Source of the DNA: CAWJFJ01 sp963800065
Lineage (GTDB): Bacteria; Actinomycetota; Acidimicrobiia; Acidimicrobiales; UBA8190
Assembly: GCA_963800065.1 (NCBI GenBank)
Contig: CAWCZO010000011.1
Span: forward strand, 682,001 to 746,000
Reading direction: 5' to 3'
DNA: 64,000 nucleotides
A model generated the notes under the pieces. That model had not been told where the DNA came from, ran no database searches, and was given only the letters and a program-made list of their open reading frames with translations. This document shows, in pieces, positions 1 to 8,389 of this stretch. Every line of letters begins with the position of its first letter. Position 1 is the stretch's first letter. The translations under genes and the position numbers were made by a program.

Positions 1-755
1 CCGAGCGGCGCGAAGAAGCCGACCAGGGCCTCCACCTCGTCGCCGAAGGACTCGACCCGGAAGATCTGACTACCGATATGGGCGTGGACCCCCAGGAGCC
101 TCAGACCGGGAAGCGCCCGCAGTCGCGCCACCGCCTCCGTGGCGGCACCCGACGCCAGTCCGAAACCGAACTTCGAGTCCTCTTGACCGGTTCGGACGAA
201 TTCGTGGGTGTGGGCCTCGACGCCGGGCGTGACGCGTACGAGCACGTCAGGACCGGTGCCGGGGGCCATCGCGCCCGTCAGGTCGGCCAACCGATCGATC
301 TCGTCGAACGAGTCGACCACGATGCGCCCCACTCCCACGGTCAGAGCACGGGTCAGTTCCTCGACGGACTTGTTGTTGCCGTGCATGACGAGACGACCCG
401 CCGGCACCCCTGCCGACAGCGCGACGTGCAACTCACCACCGGTCGACACGTCCAGCCACATCCCTTCTTCGTAGGCCAGACGGGCCATCGCCGAGCACAG
501 AAAGGCCTTGGTGGCATAGGCCACGCCCTCACCCCAGGCGGTCACCGCCTCCCGGCAGCGGGTCCGGAGATGGGTCTCGTCGTAGACGAAGAGAGGAGTC
601 CCCATGTCGTCGGCGAGGGCCACGAGGTCGACGCCGCCGACACAGAGACGCCCGTCGACACCGGTTTCAGCGGTGATGGGGAGCAGCTCGGAGCCGACCG
701 GTCCCTCGTCCGGAGCGAGACGACCCCCGGGAGAACGCTCGGAGTGGCCGGCCAT
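1..755 (-). CDS. lysA: Diaminopimelate decarboxylase, N-terminal 251 residues (runs off window)
   Basis: This PLP enzyme converts meso-diaminopimelate to L-lysine, the last step of lysine synthesis. The visible part carries the fold III Orn/DAP decarboxylase barrel. The PLP lysine lies in YATKAFL near residue 83, HGNNKS follows, and GVHAHIGSQI sits near the window edge. The ATG at 755 gives about 40 residues before the conserved core, as in other actinobacterial LysA. A -10-like box ends 8 nt upstream and no Shine-Dalgarno is seen, so the message is probably leaderless. The C-terminal domain lies outside the window. It is divergent from the tRNA-Arg gene. Confidence 0.93.
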   Translation of the reverse strand, partial: MAGHSERSPGGRLAPDEGPVGSELLPITAETGVDGRLCVGGVDLVALADDMGTPLFVYDETHLRTRCREAVTAWGEGVAYATKAFLCSAMARLAYEEGMWLDVSTGGELHVALSAGVPAGRLVMHGNNKSVEELTRALTVGVGRIVVDSFDEIDRLADLTGAMAPGTGPDVLVRVTPGVEAHTHEFVRTGQEDSKFGFGLASGAATEAVARLRALPGLRLLGVHAHIGSQIFRVESFGDEVEALVGFFAPL

Positions 756-763
756 GGGCCTTA

Positions 764-769
764 AGGTTA
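764..769 (-). promoter_or_regulatory. Predicted -10 box of leaderless lysA promoter
   Basis: Read on the minus strand this is TAACCT, which fits TANNNT. It is separated from the lysA ATG by 8 nt, so transcription would begin at or next to the start codon. Confidence 0.5.
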
Positions 770-876
770 CCGGGCCGCTCCGGCGCCTCTCGGAGACGCC
801 AGAGGGGGCGACTACAGTGCCAGGCGCGGGTCCGTGGTCGGACCGCCCCCGCCGTTCGCCCACATCTCACCCACCC

Positions 877-948
877 GCCCCCGTAGCTCAGCGGATAGAG
901 CACCGGCCTCCGGAGCCGGTGGCGCAGGTTCGAGTCCTGCCGGGGGCG
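877..948 (+). tRNA. tRNA-Arg (anticodon CCG)
   Basis: All four arms can be drawn. The 7-bp acceptor stem pairs 877-883 with 941-947. The anticodon stem CCGGC/GCCGG closes a loop CTCCGGA with anticodon CCG, which reads CGG. The T arm is GCAGG-TTCGAGT-CCTGC. The discriminator base is G948 and CCA is not encoded. The gene's 3' half is duplicated at 1802-1852. Confidence 0.97.
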
Positions 949-957
949 CAAAAAATT
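907..957 (+). repeat. Direct repeat copy A: tRNA-Arg 3' half plus six-A tract
   Basis: This is the part of tRNA-Arg from the anticodon loop to the 3' end plus the following A6TT. It matches 1802-1852 at 48 of 51 positions. The segment is the usual crossover target of tRNA-specific integrases, so it may be an attachment-site core. Confidence 0.75.
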
Positions 958-1181
958 TCCGCCGTCTCGGACGATTTGACTAGACCGTGGTCAAGATCCA
1001 GACCCGACGACAGCATCGATCCACGGCGGCAGACTCCGGAAATATTTCGCGAGCCACCATCCAGGCGCCGACATCCTGGCGTACAAGGTCGGGGGGACTT
1101 CCACCCTTTGATACGCGATGACTTTGCGGACCGGTAACCGTCCGAGCAATGTCGCCGGAGTATGGGAAGGAGAGTGAGGCA

Positions 1182-1706
1182 GTGGAGATCATTAACCTGG
1201 GTGAGGCGGACGGATTGCCAGCAGTGAACTGGGCGAACGTCGTCGAAAAACTCGATGCCGGATCGCCGCCGGCTCCCGATGCCCACAACGCTCGCACGAC
1301 GTGGCTCTCGACGGTGAACGAGGACGGAAGCCCGCACGTGACAGCTGTGGGTGCGCTCTGGCTGGATGGAAGCTTCTGGTTCCAGACTGGATCGGGTACC
1401 CGGAAGTGCCGCAACGTCGCCCGCGATCGGCGCTGCTCGATCGCGGTGTCGATTCGCGATGCAGACGTCGTCGCCGAAGGTGACGCAGTGCGGGAGACCG
1501 ACCCGGCCACACTGACGCGCCTCGCCAAGGCCTGGGCGGATCAGGGGTGGCCCGCCGAACTGGATGAGAGCGGGGCCGGTATCACCGCTCCGTTCAACGC
1601 TCCGTCGCAGGGACCACCGCCATGGAAAGTGTTTCGCGTCAAGCCACATTCGATGACGGTGGTACTGGGCACCGATCCGGGCGGGCTGACTCGCTTCAGG
1701 TTCTAG
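1182..1706 (+). CDS. Pyridoxamine 5'-phosphate oxidase-family (split-barrel flavin/F420) protein
   Basis: The 174-residue protein resembles the PPOX-like split beta-barrel family that binds FMN or F420. The typical N-terminal strand pattern is ARTTWLSTVNEDGSPHVT. TGSGTRKCRNVARDRRCSIAV follows, and the C-terminal part (PWKVFRVKP) is also typical. The substrate cannot be predicted. The GTG at 1182 is preferred over an ATG at 1149 because GGAAGGAGA lies just upstream. It is the only gene between the two tRNA-Arg 3'-half copies. Its third codon positions are less GC-rich than those of most genes in the window, which would fit a transferred gene. Confidence 0.8.
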   Translation: MEIINLGEADGLPAVNWANVVEKLDAGSPPAPDAHNARTTWLSTVNEDGSPHVTAVGALWLDGSFWFQTGSGTRKCRNVARDRRCSIAVSIRDADVVAEGDAVRETDPATLTRLAKAWADQGWPAELDESGAGITAPFNAPSQGPPPWKVFRVKPHSMTVVLGTDPGGLTRFRF

Positions 1707-1801
1707 CCTCAGCCCAGCGAGGTGCTTGGCCGGCCTGGACCGAAGATCCAGCTCAGAGGCCAGCCACGCACCAGAAAGACCGTGTCGACAACTCGGACTG
1801 C

Positions 1802-1852
1802 CCTCCGGAGCGGGTGGCGCAGGTTCGAGTCCTGCCCGAGGCGCAAAAAATT
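1802..1852 (+). repeat. Direct repeat copy B: orphan tRNA-Arg 3' half (att-like)
   Basis: This is 48/51 identical to 907-957, including the T arm and the six-A tract. No 5' half precedes it, so it is not a functional tRNA. The acceptor strand differs at two positions (would pair with GCCTCGG), so it came from a diverged tRNA-Arg copy or an integrated element rather than a recent local duplication. Confidence 0.75.
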
Positions 1853-2054
1853 CTCGGCCCCTCGAAGGACGGGGTCGAGAACGCTTCGCATCGCTGCGCC
1901 GGTGGGTGTTCAGCCGCGCCGTGGAAGCCGCTGGCGGTGAGACGGATGACCGTCTCGGAAGATCGGACTGAACCGGGGTGGGCCAGGATCCACAGCCGGA
2001 CCAAGGGTGCCGATCCCCACCTTGGGAGCGAGCCATCCCCACCAATGGCTCTGC
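1853..2054. other. Noncoding stretch with a second degenerate repeat
   Basis: No gene is supported here. From 1950 the sequence resembles that from 962: the first ten bases are identical, and about 24 of the first 30 match, with a shared GATCCA further on. Together with the tRNA halves, this suggests that a longer tRNA-flanking segment was duplicated and then diverged. Confidence 0.4.
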
Positions 2055-2798
2055 CTAGACGGCTTTGGCCCCCGTTACCAGGCGCTCCCGATCGAACATC
2101 CCTGAGACGAAACGCAAGAGAAGCGCGTCGATCACCAGCAACCCTGAGGCAAATTCGAGCGCCACGGAGAAGGTCGGGCTCACCACACCGGCGGCCAGCA
2201 GGACGATCACGCCCACCGGGGGAAGGCTGGCCAACATGCCGAGCTGCTGGGCGACTCGCACCTCGGCCGCCCTGACTGACATGGCCATGCCGACAGCTAT
2301 GCCCCAGCAGGCCATCAGTGGCGAGAGGAGCAACAGAGCGAGGATGACCGGGCTGTCATGAAAAACGGCCGAGGCGACGGCGGAGTTGGCACCCAGCCGG
2401 ACGGCGACGAGGAAGAGGCCGAACACGGTATAGGAGAGCACGAGGGTGGGGATCATGACCGACGTCGCCTTGCCCAAAAGGAACTCCTGCTGGCGGATCG
2501 GCGTGGTGAGGAGTGGCTCGAGCGTTCCCTGCTCGCGCTCGCCGACCACGCTGTAAGCGGCGAGAGTGCTGGGCATGATGGCCGGGATCAAGAGCAGATA
2601 GAGGATGGGAAGGATGAGGCTCTTCTGCAATATCGCACCCGAAGCGCCCGGCGTGGCCAGGAAGATGGAGAGGACAGGCTGAACGAGGAAGAGGATCGGC
2701 AGGATGCACATCGTCACGACGATGGACCGTTTGCGCCGGAAGTCGCGCAACTCCTTGCGGACCACGGCGCGGACATGCGTGGCATCGAGGCTCATCAC
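2055..2798 (-). CDS. ABC-2 type transporter permease (NatB-like)
   Basis: The 247-residue membrane protein has about six hydrophobic spans, including those near residues 27-50, 62-82, 110-132, 148-170 and 185-230. The cytoplasmic motif VVGEREQGTLEPLLTTPI is characteristic of ABC-2 permeases of the NatB/YhaP type. It is probably the membrane half of an exporter or regulatory ABC system with the ATPase encoded immediately upstream. The ATPase stop overlaps this start (ATGATGA arrangement), so the two are translationally coupled. The exported substrate is unknown. Confidence 0.88.
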   Translation of the reverse strand: MMSLDATHVRAVVRKELRDFRRKRSIVVTMCILPILFLVQPVLSIFLATPGASGAILQKSLILPILYLLLIPAIMPSTLAAYSVVGEREQGTLEPLLTTPIRQQEFLLGKATSVMIPTLVLSYTVFGLFLVAVRLGANSAVASAVFHDSPVILALLLLSPLMACWGIAVGMAMSVRAAEVRVAQQLGMLASLPPVGVIVLLAAGVVSPTFSVALEFASGLLVIDALLLRFVSGMFDRERLVTGAKAV

Positions 2799-4225
2799 GG
2801 CTTATGGGCCTCCACGTCCTCGGCAATCAGCTCGAGGTACACGTCCTCGAGCGAGTGCTGCGTCTCACCGATGGAGACGATATCTACTCCGGCATGCACG
2901 AGCCCTCTCACCACCTCGGGTGCGACCGCCCTCGGCTCTGAGACGGTGAGAACATAGGAGGCGGGACCGTCTTCGTTCCAGCTCTCGACACCCTTGATGC
3001 TGGTGAAGAGCAGTTCGGGGCCCTTGACCGGCTCGAGCGTGGTGACGACGAGCGACTTCTTGAAGAGCTGTTCGCGCAGCCCCGCCGGCGTGCCGACGGT
3101 GCGCAGCGTGGTGTTCATGATGGCGACGCGGTCACAGAGCTTCTCGGCCTCGTCGAGCCGGTGTGTGGTGAGGAAGATCGTTACTCCCTGCTGGCGGAGC
3201 CCGACGATCAGGTCGTGGACCTCCCGTGCGGCCACGGGGTCGAGGCCCGACGTCGGTTCGTCCAAGAACATGACAGCCGGATCGCTGAGCAGTGTTCGCG
3301 CCAGACCCACGCGCTGGCGGAGCCCCTTGGAGAGCCCGCCGCACAGATCTCCGGCCCGGTTCGTGAGATTGACGGCCTCGAGCGCCTTTTCGATCCTCGG
3401 CCCGGGGTGGTGCAGGCCGTAGAGGCCGGCGAAGTACTCCAGGTTCTCGGTCACGGTCAGGCGGAGGTAGAGCCCGGGTGCCTCGGGCATGATGGCGATC
3501 TGCTGGCGGATCTCCACTTCGTTCTCGGTGCTGAGCGGGATCCCAGCAACGGTGGCCGAGCCCGAGGTCGGGGCAATAAGAGTGCCGAGGGTACGGACGG
3601 TGGTGGTCTTGCCCGCTCCGTTGGGGCCGAGGAAACCGAAAACCTCCCCATAGGCGACTTCGAAGGAGACCTCGAAAAAGGCAGTCCGCTGACCGAACCG
3701 TTTGGTCAACTGCTGCACGGCGAGGGCGGCCGGGCCACCCTTGGTGTCGAGCGACGGCGCACTGATGATCCCCTTGACGCTGGTGGTCACCCTGTCGCTA
3801 GTGGATGACGGCGACGCGGCGGCGACCCTTGTTCCCAGTCCGTTGTCGGTGCCGTCGGCTCCGAGATCCGTCTCGACGGTGTTGTCAGGCGTGAGACTGA
3901 CCCAGACGTCGTGCTTGAACAGGCTGGCCACCAGCAAGATGAGCGATCGCTGCACGATGAAGGGATGGCGGGCTCGCCGCCGGCACGAGAGCCCGGTGAC
4001 CTGCCCCTCCATTGCCTCGAGGGACACCTTGGGGCTGCGGAGGAACCGCATTGACGCCACCTGGACGGCGTGACGTCCCGCTTCAACCCTTAGATCGACT
4101 GCATCATTGTTGGGGATAGAGCCAACGACGATCCCGTCGATAACCACCTGCCACGCTCGACCGTTGTGAGAGTTACCTGACCCCCCACCCTGGCGTGAGA
4201 GCCTCATGGTCGCCGCTGCGGTCAT
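2795..4225 (-). CDS. ABC transporter ATP-binding protein with fused N-terminal domain
   Basis: The protein has 476 residues. The ATPase occupies roughly residues 165-470: Walker A GPNGAGKT near 200, a signature reading LSKGLRQRVGLARTLL, Walker B VMFLDEPTSGLDP and the H-loop TTHRLDEAE. It is of the NatA/drug-exporter class. Unusually, about 110 residues precede it. They form a small beta-rich segment (WQVVIDGIVVGSI, VEAGRHAVQV) with a short hydrophobic stretch (RSLILLVASLF), then a Ser/Thr linker. The start is uncertain: ATG 4225 or ATG 4207. It forms an operon with the downstream permease. Confidence 0.88.
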   Translation of the reverse strand: MTAAATMRLSRQGGGSGNSHNGRAWQVVIDGIVVGSIPNNDAVDLRVEAGRHAVQVASMRFLRSPKVSLEAMEGQVTGLSCRRRARHPFIVQRSLILLVASLFKHDVWVSLTPDNTVETDLGADGTDNGLGTRVAAASPSSTSDRVTTSVKGIISAPSLDTKGGPAALAVQQLTKRFGQRTAFFEVSFEVAYGEVFGFLGPNGAGKTTTVRTLGTLIAPTSGSATVAGIPLSTENEVEIRQQIAIMPEAPGLYLRLTVTENLEYFAGLYGLHHPGPRIEKALEAVNLTNRAGDLCGGLSKGLRQRVGLARTLLSDPAVMFLDEPTSGLDPVAAREVHDLIVGLRQQGVTIFLTTHRLDEAEKLCDRVAIMNTTLRTVGTPAGLREQLFKKSLVVTTLEPVKGPELLFTSIKGVESWNEDGPASYVLTVSEPRAVAPEVVRGLVHAGVDIVSIGETQHSLEDVYLELIAEDVEAHKP

Positions 4226-4515
4226 GGCGCTGTATGTCTCGGAGCCTGGGTCCGGTCGCCCAGACTGGCGCCCGCTCGGACTGACGGCAGGAGAGGATCG
4301 GCGAGATTTTCGCGGCGCCGGTCGGGGGACAGGATCTTCCGTCCTGAGGGCTGGTCGGATCGGCACGCCGCACTACTCACGATGGCCACGCCTCGCTCCG
4401 GGATAGAAAGGGCCAGCGTACATCCGGTGGGAGCGAGTTCAGATTGGAACGCATCGCGACAGCCAGTTCCCAGCCGTCCCGGGAGATAGTCCCAGCGACC
4501 TGACACAATCGGGGC

Positions 4516-6639
4516 ATGCGCCAATGGGCGAGAGCGGCTGCGTTGATGACGGGCACACTGCTGAGCTCGGGTCCGGTCACCATGGTTGTCGCGGCACCGC
4601 CGGCGGCAGCTCAGGGCGCGTCCCAACCGGCACTGGTGACCACCGACGAGGGGGTTTCCGCCAAGTACGAGTGCTCGTTCAACACCAACACCGATGCCTT
4701 CACGGGCGCCTACGCCACCGCGTCGGCCATCGGGTGGGAGGGCAACGCAGCCGGGGTCACAACCTGCCTCGGCGGGAGCTTCGCGGTCCAGGGCGACCTC
4801 AACAAGCGGTTCGGCTTCGGCATCTACACCGGCACCCCGACCACATGGACGGATGCCGACGGATACCTGCCGGCCCAGATCACGTCGTTCGGGCACTCGG
4901 GTGCCAGGGTCACGATCACCGAGTTCGCCGACAAGTTGACGCTCGGCGGCGATCCGTACGTCGCCGTGTACTGCCGGGTGGAGATCCGCAACCCGACGGG
5001 CCATGCCGTAGCGGCGAATCCCGGGGCTGCAGCGGGGATGGTGGAGCTGAAGACGGCCCCCGACACGGTGCCCCCGCATGGGACCGCCATCCACGACTAC
5101 GTCCTGGCCGTGGACCGCTTCGGGCACTCCTATCCCTGGCCCAGCCCCCGAGCATTGGCTTCCGCCGGCACCTTCAGCCAGCACTTCGCTCACATGGCGG
5201 CGTTCTGGAACCAGCAGCTGGCCGGCATCGCCGGCGTCGATACCCCCGACCCCTCGCTCAACGACGCATATAAGAGCGGTTTCATCTACACCCAGATCGC
5301 GCGCAGCGGTGACAACCTCAACACCGGTGTCAACGGGTACAACATGGAGTTCGACCACGATGTCGTCGGGATCCTGACCAACCTGTTCACCCAGGGCGAG
5401 TTCACCGATGCCCACGCACTCCTGCTCTCCGCCCGCAATGTCATGGGGCCACAGGGCCAGTACAACGACGGCATCTGGACATACACGCTGCCCTGGGCCG
5501 TCTACCTGATGAAGACCGGAGACCTCAGCTTCGTCAAGGAGAACTTCGACACCGAGGGCCCAGCGGGTCCGACCGAACCCAGCCTCGAGGACGCGGCCCA
5601 CCAGATCGCCGCCGACCGGACGGGGCCATCAGGGATCATGGAGTCGACGAACGACCTCGACACCGTGGGTTACTGGACCTCCGACAACTTCGAGGCTCTG
5701 CTCGGCCTTGTCGCCTACGAATACCTGGCCAGGAGAATTGGCGACCAGGCCGAGGCCGATTGGGCGGCGCAGGAGTACTCGAGCCTCCTGGCGGCGACGA
5801 ACCACACCCTCGACGCCACCATCGCCCGCTACCACCTCGACTACCTGCCCTGCTCCATGCTCGAGCCCAATACAGCCGACCGTTGCGTCCATCCCAAAGA
5901 TGCCAACTGGACCTCGCCACTCAGTCTGTGGGCCTGGAACGCCTCCCTCTTCGGGGCGACGCAGACGGGCCCCGGGATTTCCATGATCGACGCCACCTAT
6001 GCCTACGGGTTCAAGCGGCTGAAAGGCCTGCTCCCACCGGACACGTTCGGCGGATTCCCGGACGATTACTACTCGTCGGGGTACAACGCCGGTGACGGGT
6101 CTGCGGGACTGGCCAGCAACGACTATCGCGACCAGGGAATCCTCAGCTATGAGTTCATGATCGCCAACAGCCAGAGCGGGCCGTACTCGTGGTGGGAGAG
6201 CTCGACCGCGCCGTCGGCGACAACGCCGTGGATCGGCAAGCACCCGGCGGCAGGACAAGGCTCCTCCCCGCACGCCTGGGGAATGTCACAGGCCAACAAG
6301 GTCCTGCTTGACTCCCTGGTGGCCCAGGAGTCTGACGGCGCCCTCATCGTCGGACGGGGCGTGCCACCCGCCTGGCTTCGTGAGCACCAGCGAATCGCCG
6401 TGACGAACTTCCCCACCACCGACGGCAGGCGGCTCGATCTCCGGATCTCTTCCAGCGGCGACTCGGTGACGTTGGCCTTGACCGGTCGGACGAGGTCGGG
6501 ACCGGTGCGCTTCGAGCTCCCCTCCTTTGTGAAAAACATCTCGGCGTCGACGGCGGGCACCGTCGACCAGGCGACCGGCACGGTGACGCTGATGCCGGGG
6601 ACCAAGAAGGTCACAGTCCGGCTCCGAAAGGCCCCCTAG
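4516..6639 (+). CDS. Secreted six-hairpin glycosidase-like protein
   Basis: The protein has 707 residues. An N-terminal signal peptide is likely cleaved near residue 34 after AAAQG. An N-terminal beta-rich domain runs to about residue 230. The central alpha-helical region (GYNMEFDHDVVGILTNLF, YNDGIWTYTLPWAVYLM, YWTSDNFEALLGLVAYEYL) looks like the toroid of six-hairpin glycosidases. A beta-sandwich-like C terminus follows (VTLALTGRTRSGPVRFELP). Carbohydrate cleavage outside the cell is likely, but the family and substrate are not identifiable by eye. A CACAAT box lies 6 nt before the ATG, so it may be leaderless. It is divergent from the ABC operon. Confidence 0.7.
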   Translation: MRQWARAAALMTGTLLSSGPVTMVVAAPPAAAQGASQPALVTTDEGVSAKYECSFNTNTDAFTGAYATASAIGWEGNAAGVTTCLGGSFAVQGDLNKRFGFGIYTGTPTTWTDADGYLPAQITSFGHSGARVTITEFADKLTLGGDPYVAVYCRVEIRNPTGHAVAANPGAAAGMVELKTAPDTVPPHGTAIHDYVLAVDRFGHSYPWPSPRALASAGTFSQHFAHMAAFWNQQLAGIAGVDTPDPSLNDAYKSGFIYTQIARSGDNLNTGVNGYNMEFDHDVVGILTNLFTQGEFTDAHALLLSARNVMGPQGQYNDGIWTYTLPWAVYLMKTGDLSFVKENFDTEGPAGPTEPSLEDAAHQIAADRTGPSGIMESTNDLDTVGYWTSDNFEALLGLVAYEYLARRIGDQAEADWAAQEYSSLLAATNHTLDATIARYHLDYLPCSMLEPNTADRCVHPKDANWTSPLSLWAWNASLFGATQTGPGISMIDATYAYGFKRLKGLLPPDTFGGFPDDYYSSGYNAGDGSAGLASNDYRDQGILSYEFMIANSQSGPYSWWESSTAPSATTPWIGKHPAAGQGSSPHAWGMSQANKVLLDSLVAQESDGALIVGRGVPPAWLREHQRIAVTNFPTTDGRRLDLRISSSGDSVTLALTGRTRSGPVRFELPSFVKNISASTAGTVDQATGTVTLMPGTKKVTVRLRKAP

Positions 6640-6909
6640 ATGATCAACGGGAAGAGAGGATCGGCCGGAACGTTCACGCCACGCTCCTCAGAATTGGCTC
6701 CAAGCCCGAGCGCGCCGGGGCGAGATCCGGTGTTGGCTACCGGCGAGGCCGGTCGATCACGGCAGAGTACGACCATCGGGTTGCACGGCATCGCCGCTCT
6801 GCGCTCCCCGTCAAGGTCGACGATGCCGCGCTCACGCAGTCGATCGAGCGCCCGGTCCATGTTCTCTCGGGCAACGGAGCGCCGACCTGACGTCGACCCG
6901 ATCCGGGCC
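6636..6909 (-). pseudogene. Possible remnant of a winged-helix regulator
   Basis: The gap after the glycosidase gene holds an open minus-strand frame. One segment, SVARENMDRALDRLRERGIV, resembles the recognition helix of Crp/Fnr-type regulators. Nothing recognisable precedes or follows it. It could be a decayed gene end at the edge of the AT-richer block or chance similarity. Confidence 0.15.
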
Positions 6910-7457
6910 TAGGGAGACCGGCTGCAGAAGTTCAGGAACCGCGTCTGAACATCCGCTCCGGGGGCGGGCTCGATCTTCGGTCCGAAACCGCCGGGCCGGC
7001 GGATGGCGTCGTCGAGCGGGGTGAGCGACTCGAGGGCCTTGGCCACGGCCCCGGGATCGAGGGTCTCGTCCTGCCCCGTGGCCCGGGCCAGATCCCAGGT
7101 ATGGATGAGGGTGTCGGAGCACACTAGGCCGCCGATCAGCGATTCGAAGGTCTGCTCGCCGAACATCCCGCCCACGAGCGTCGATGCCCGGGACCGGTCA
7201 TCGAGAGACTCCTTGACGGCACCGGTGGCGGCAAGCCACTGCGCCACGAGGTCGCCGCCGAGGTCCACGTCCACGGGGTCAGTTCCCTCCAGAGTGGCGA
7301 TGACCCGCCGCTGGGTCATGGTGGCGTGGGCCACGAGATCGGTGACGGCCCAGTCCGTGCACGGGGTGGCGATCGGCCAGGCATCGGGCCCGATCCCCTC
7401 GACGCGAACCGTGAATCCCCGCGAGACCACCCCGTAGCGTTCGGCCACCTCGGACAT
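6909..7457 (-). CDS. TIGR03086-type protein (mycothiol-dependent maleylpyruvate isomerase N-terminal fold)
   Basis: The 182-residue protein has a DinB/MDMPI helical bundle. The family motif TPCTDWAVTDLVAH lies near residue 33. A later histidine sits in SDTLIHTWDLARATG. Members of this fold bind a metal and often use mycothiol, but the reaction here is unknown. The ATG at 7457 is preferred to the TTG at 7466 because a TACCTT -10 box lies 7 nt upstream. The metal-ligand-type histidines of the family are present. Confidence 0.82.
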   Translation of the reverse strand: MSEVAERYGVVSRGFTVRVEGIGPDAWPIATPCTDWAVTDLVAHATMTQRRVIATLEGTDPVDVDLGGDLVAQWLAATGAVKESLDDRSRASTLVGGMFGEQTFESLIGGLVCSDTLIHTWDLARATGQDETLDPGAVAKALESLTPLDDAIRRPGGFGPKIEPAPGADVQTRFLNFCSRSP

Positions 7458-7464
7458 GCTGGTC

Positions 7465-7470
7465 AAGGTA
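7465..7470 (-). promoter_or_regulatory. Predicted -10 box, leaderless TIGR03086 gene
   Basis: This reads TACCTT on the minus strand, 7 nt before the ATG at 7457. No Shine-Dalgarno is present. Confidence 0.45.
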
Positions 7471-7520
7471 GCGGTCGGCGGGCTGTCCCGCCCGATCCCG
7501 TCGACCGGAAACGGGACCGC

Positions 7521-8267
7521 TCAGGCTTTACGGTCTGACTGGGGGATCAACGTTTCGATCTTCACCGTGCCCTCGACCACACCGTGGGCGACGTCGACAA
7601 GGCGGAGATTGTGGTCACGGGCGTACTTTCGCATCCGGGCGAAGGCCTGGTCCATGTCGAGCCCGGATCGCTCGGCCAGGACACCCTTGGCCTGCTCGAT
7701 GACGATGCGGCTGTTGAGGGCCAATGTCAGCTGCTCGTTCACCAATTGGGCTTCGCTGGCGGCGCGGTGATGGAGGATGGCGATGGTGGCCACGTCGGCC
7801 AGAGCCTGAGCGGCGAGGAGGTCGAACTCCCCCAGGTCGCCCACCTCGGCGCGGAAGAGGTTGAGGGCCCCGATGACGGCACCGCGCAGGCGCATGGGCA
7901 TGGCGTGGACCGACCTGTAGCCGGCGGCGATGGCCACCGGAGCGAAGTTCGGCCAACGGCCGTCGACCTTCTCCAGATCCTGGTTCACGATGGGCTGACC
8001 GGAGCGAAAGGAGTCCAGGCAGGGACCCTCCTCGGCCTGCAGCTCGAAGAGCTCGACCACACGGACCTCTTCGCTGGAGAAGGCGACCACCCGGAGGTCC
8101 CCCTCGGGAGCCACCAGCATCAGTCCGGCGGCGGTGATGTCGAGGACCTCCACACACCGGTCGGCCACCAGGGTCAGGAGGTCCACGACGTCGAAGTCGT
8201 CGACGAGGGTGTCGACGAGATCGACGAAGGTCTGGGCCAGAAGGGCTTCTTTCGTGGATCCTTGCAT
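7521..8267 (-). CDS. GAF and ANTAR domain protein (RNA-binding antiterminator type)
   Basis: The 248-residue protein has an N-terminal GAF sensor domain (about residues 15-165, with EEGPCLDSFRSGQPIVNQDL). A C-terminal ANTAR domain covers roughly 180-245 (IVIEQAKGVLAERSGLDMDQAFARMR). ANTAR proteins bind paired RNA hairpins and antiterminate transcription, and the GAF domain probably senses a small ligand or redox state. The ATG at 8267 is supported by a strong GGGGAGGT six bases upstream, so longer upstream starts are unlikely. It lies downstream of a second GAF-ANTAR gene on the same strand. Confidence 0.9.
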   Translation of the reverse strand: MQGSTKEALLAQTFVDLVDTLVDDFDVVDLLTLVADRCVEVLDITAAGLMLVAPEGDLRVVAFSSEEVRVVELFELQAEEGPCLDSFRSGQPIVNQDLEKVDGRWPNFAPVAIAAGYRSVHAMPMRLRGAVIGALNLFRAEVGDLGEFDLLAAQALADVATIAILHHRAASEAQLVNEQLTLALNSRIVIEQAKGVLAERSGLDMDQAFARMRKYARDHNLRLVDVAHGVVEGTVKIETLIPQSDRKA

Positions 8268-8389
8268 GGGACCTCCCCTACCGGGGCCTGCCAGGGTCCC
8301 CGGGCTCGAAGGGCCGCCCGTCGGCCCCAATTGTACTTCGGCGGCCACCCCCGATGCGGCGCTGACGGGACGCCTGGGATGCCGCCTGT

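Noticed and set aside
667..2045. Minus-strand frames across the tRNA-Arg copies with peptides such as RQDSNLRH and GRTRTCATGSGG
   Set aside because: These are antisense readings of the tRNA-Arg T arm and anticodon region, a well-known false-gene pattern.
6640..6912. Plus-strand 90-codon frame after the glycosidase gene
   Set aside because: No ribosome-binding site and no recognisable domain; it lies opposite the possible regulator remnant.
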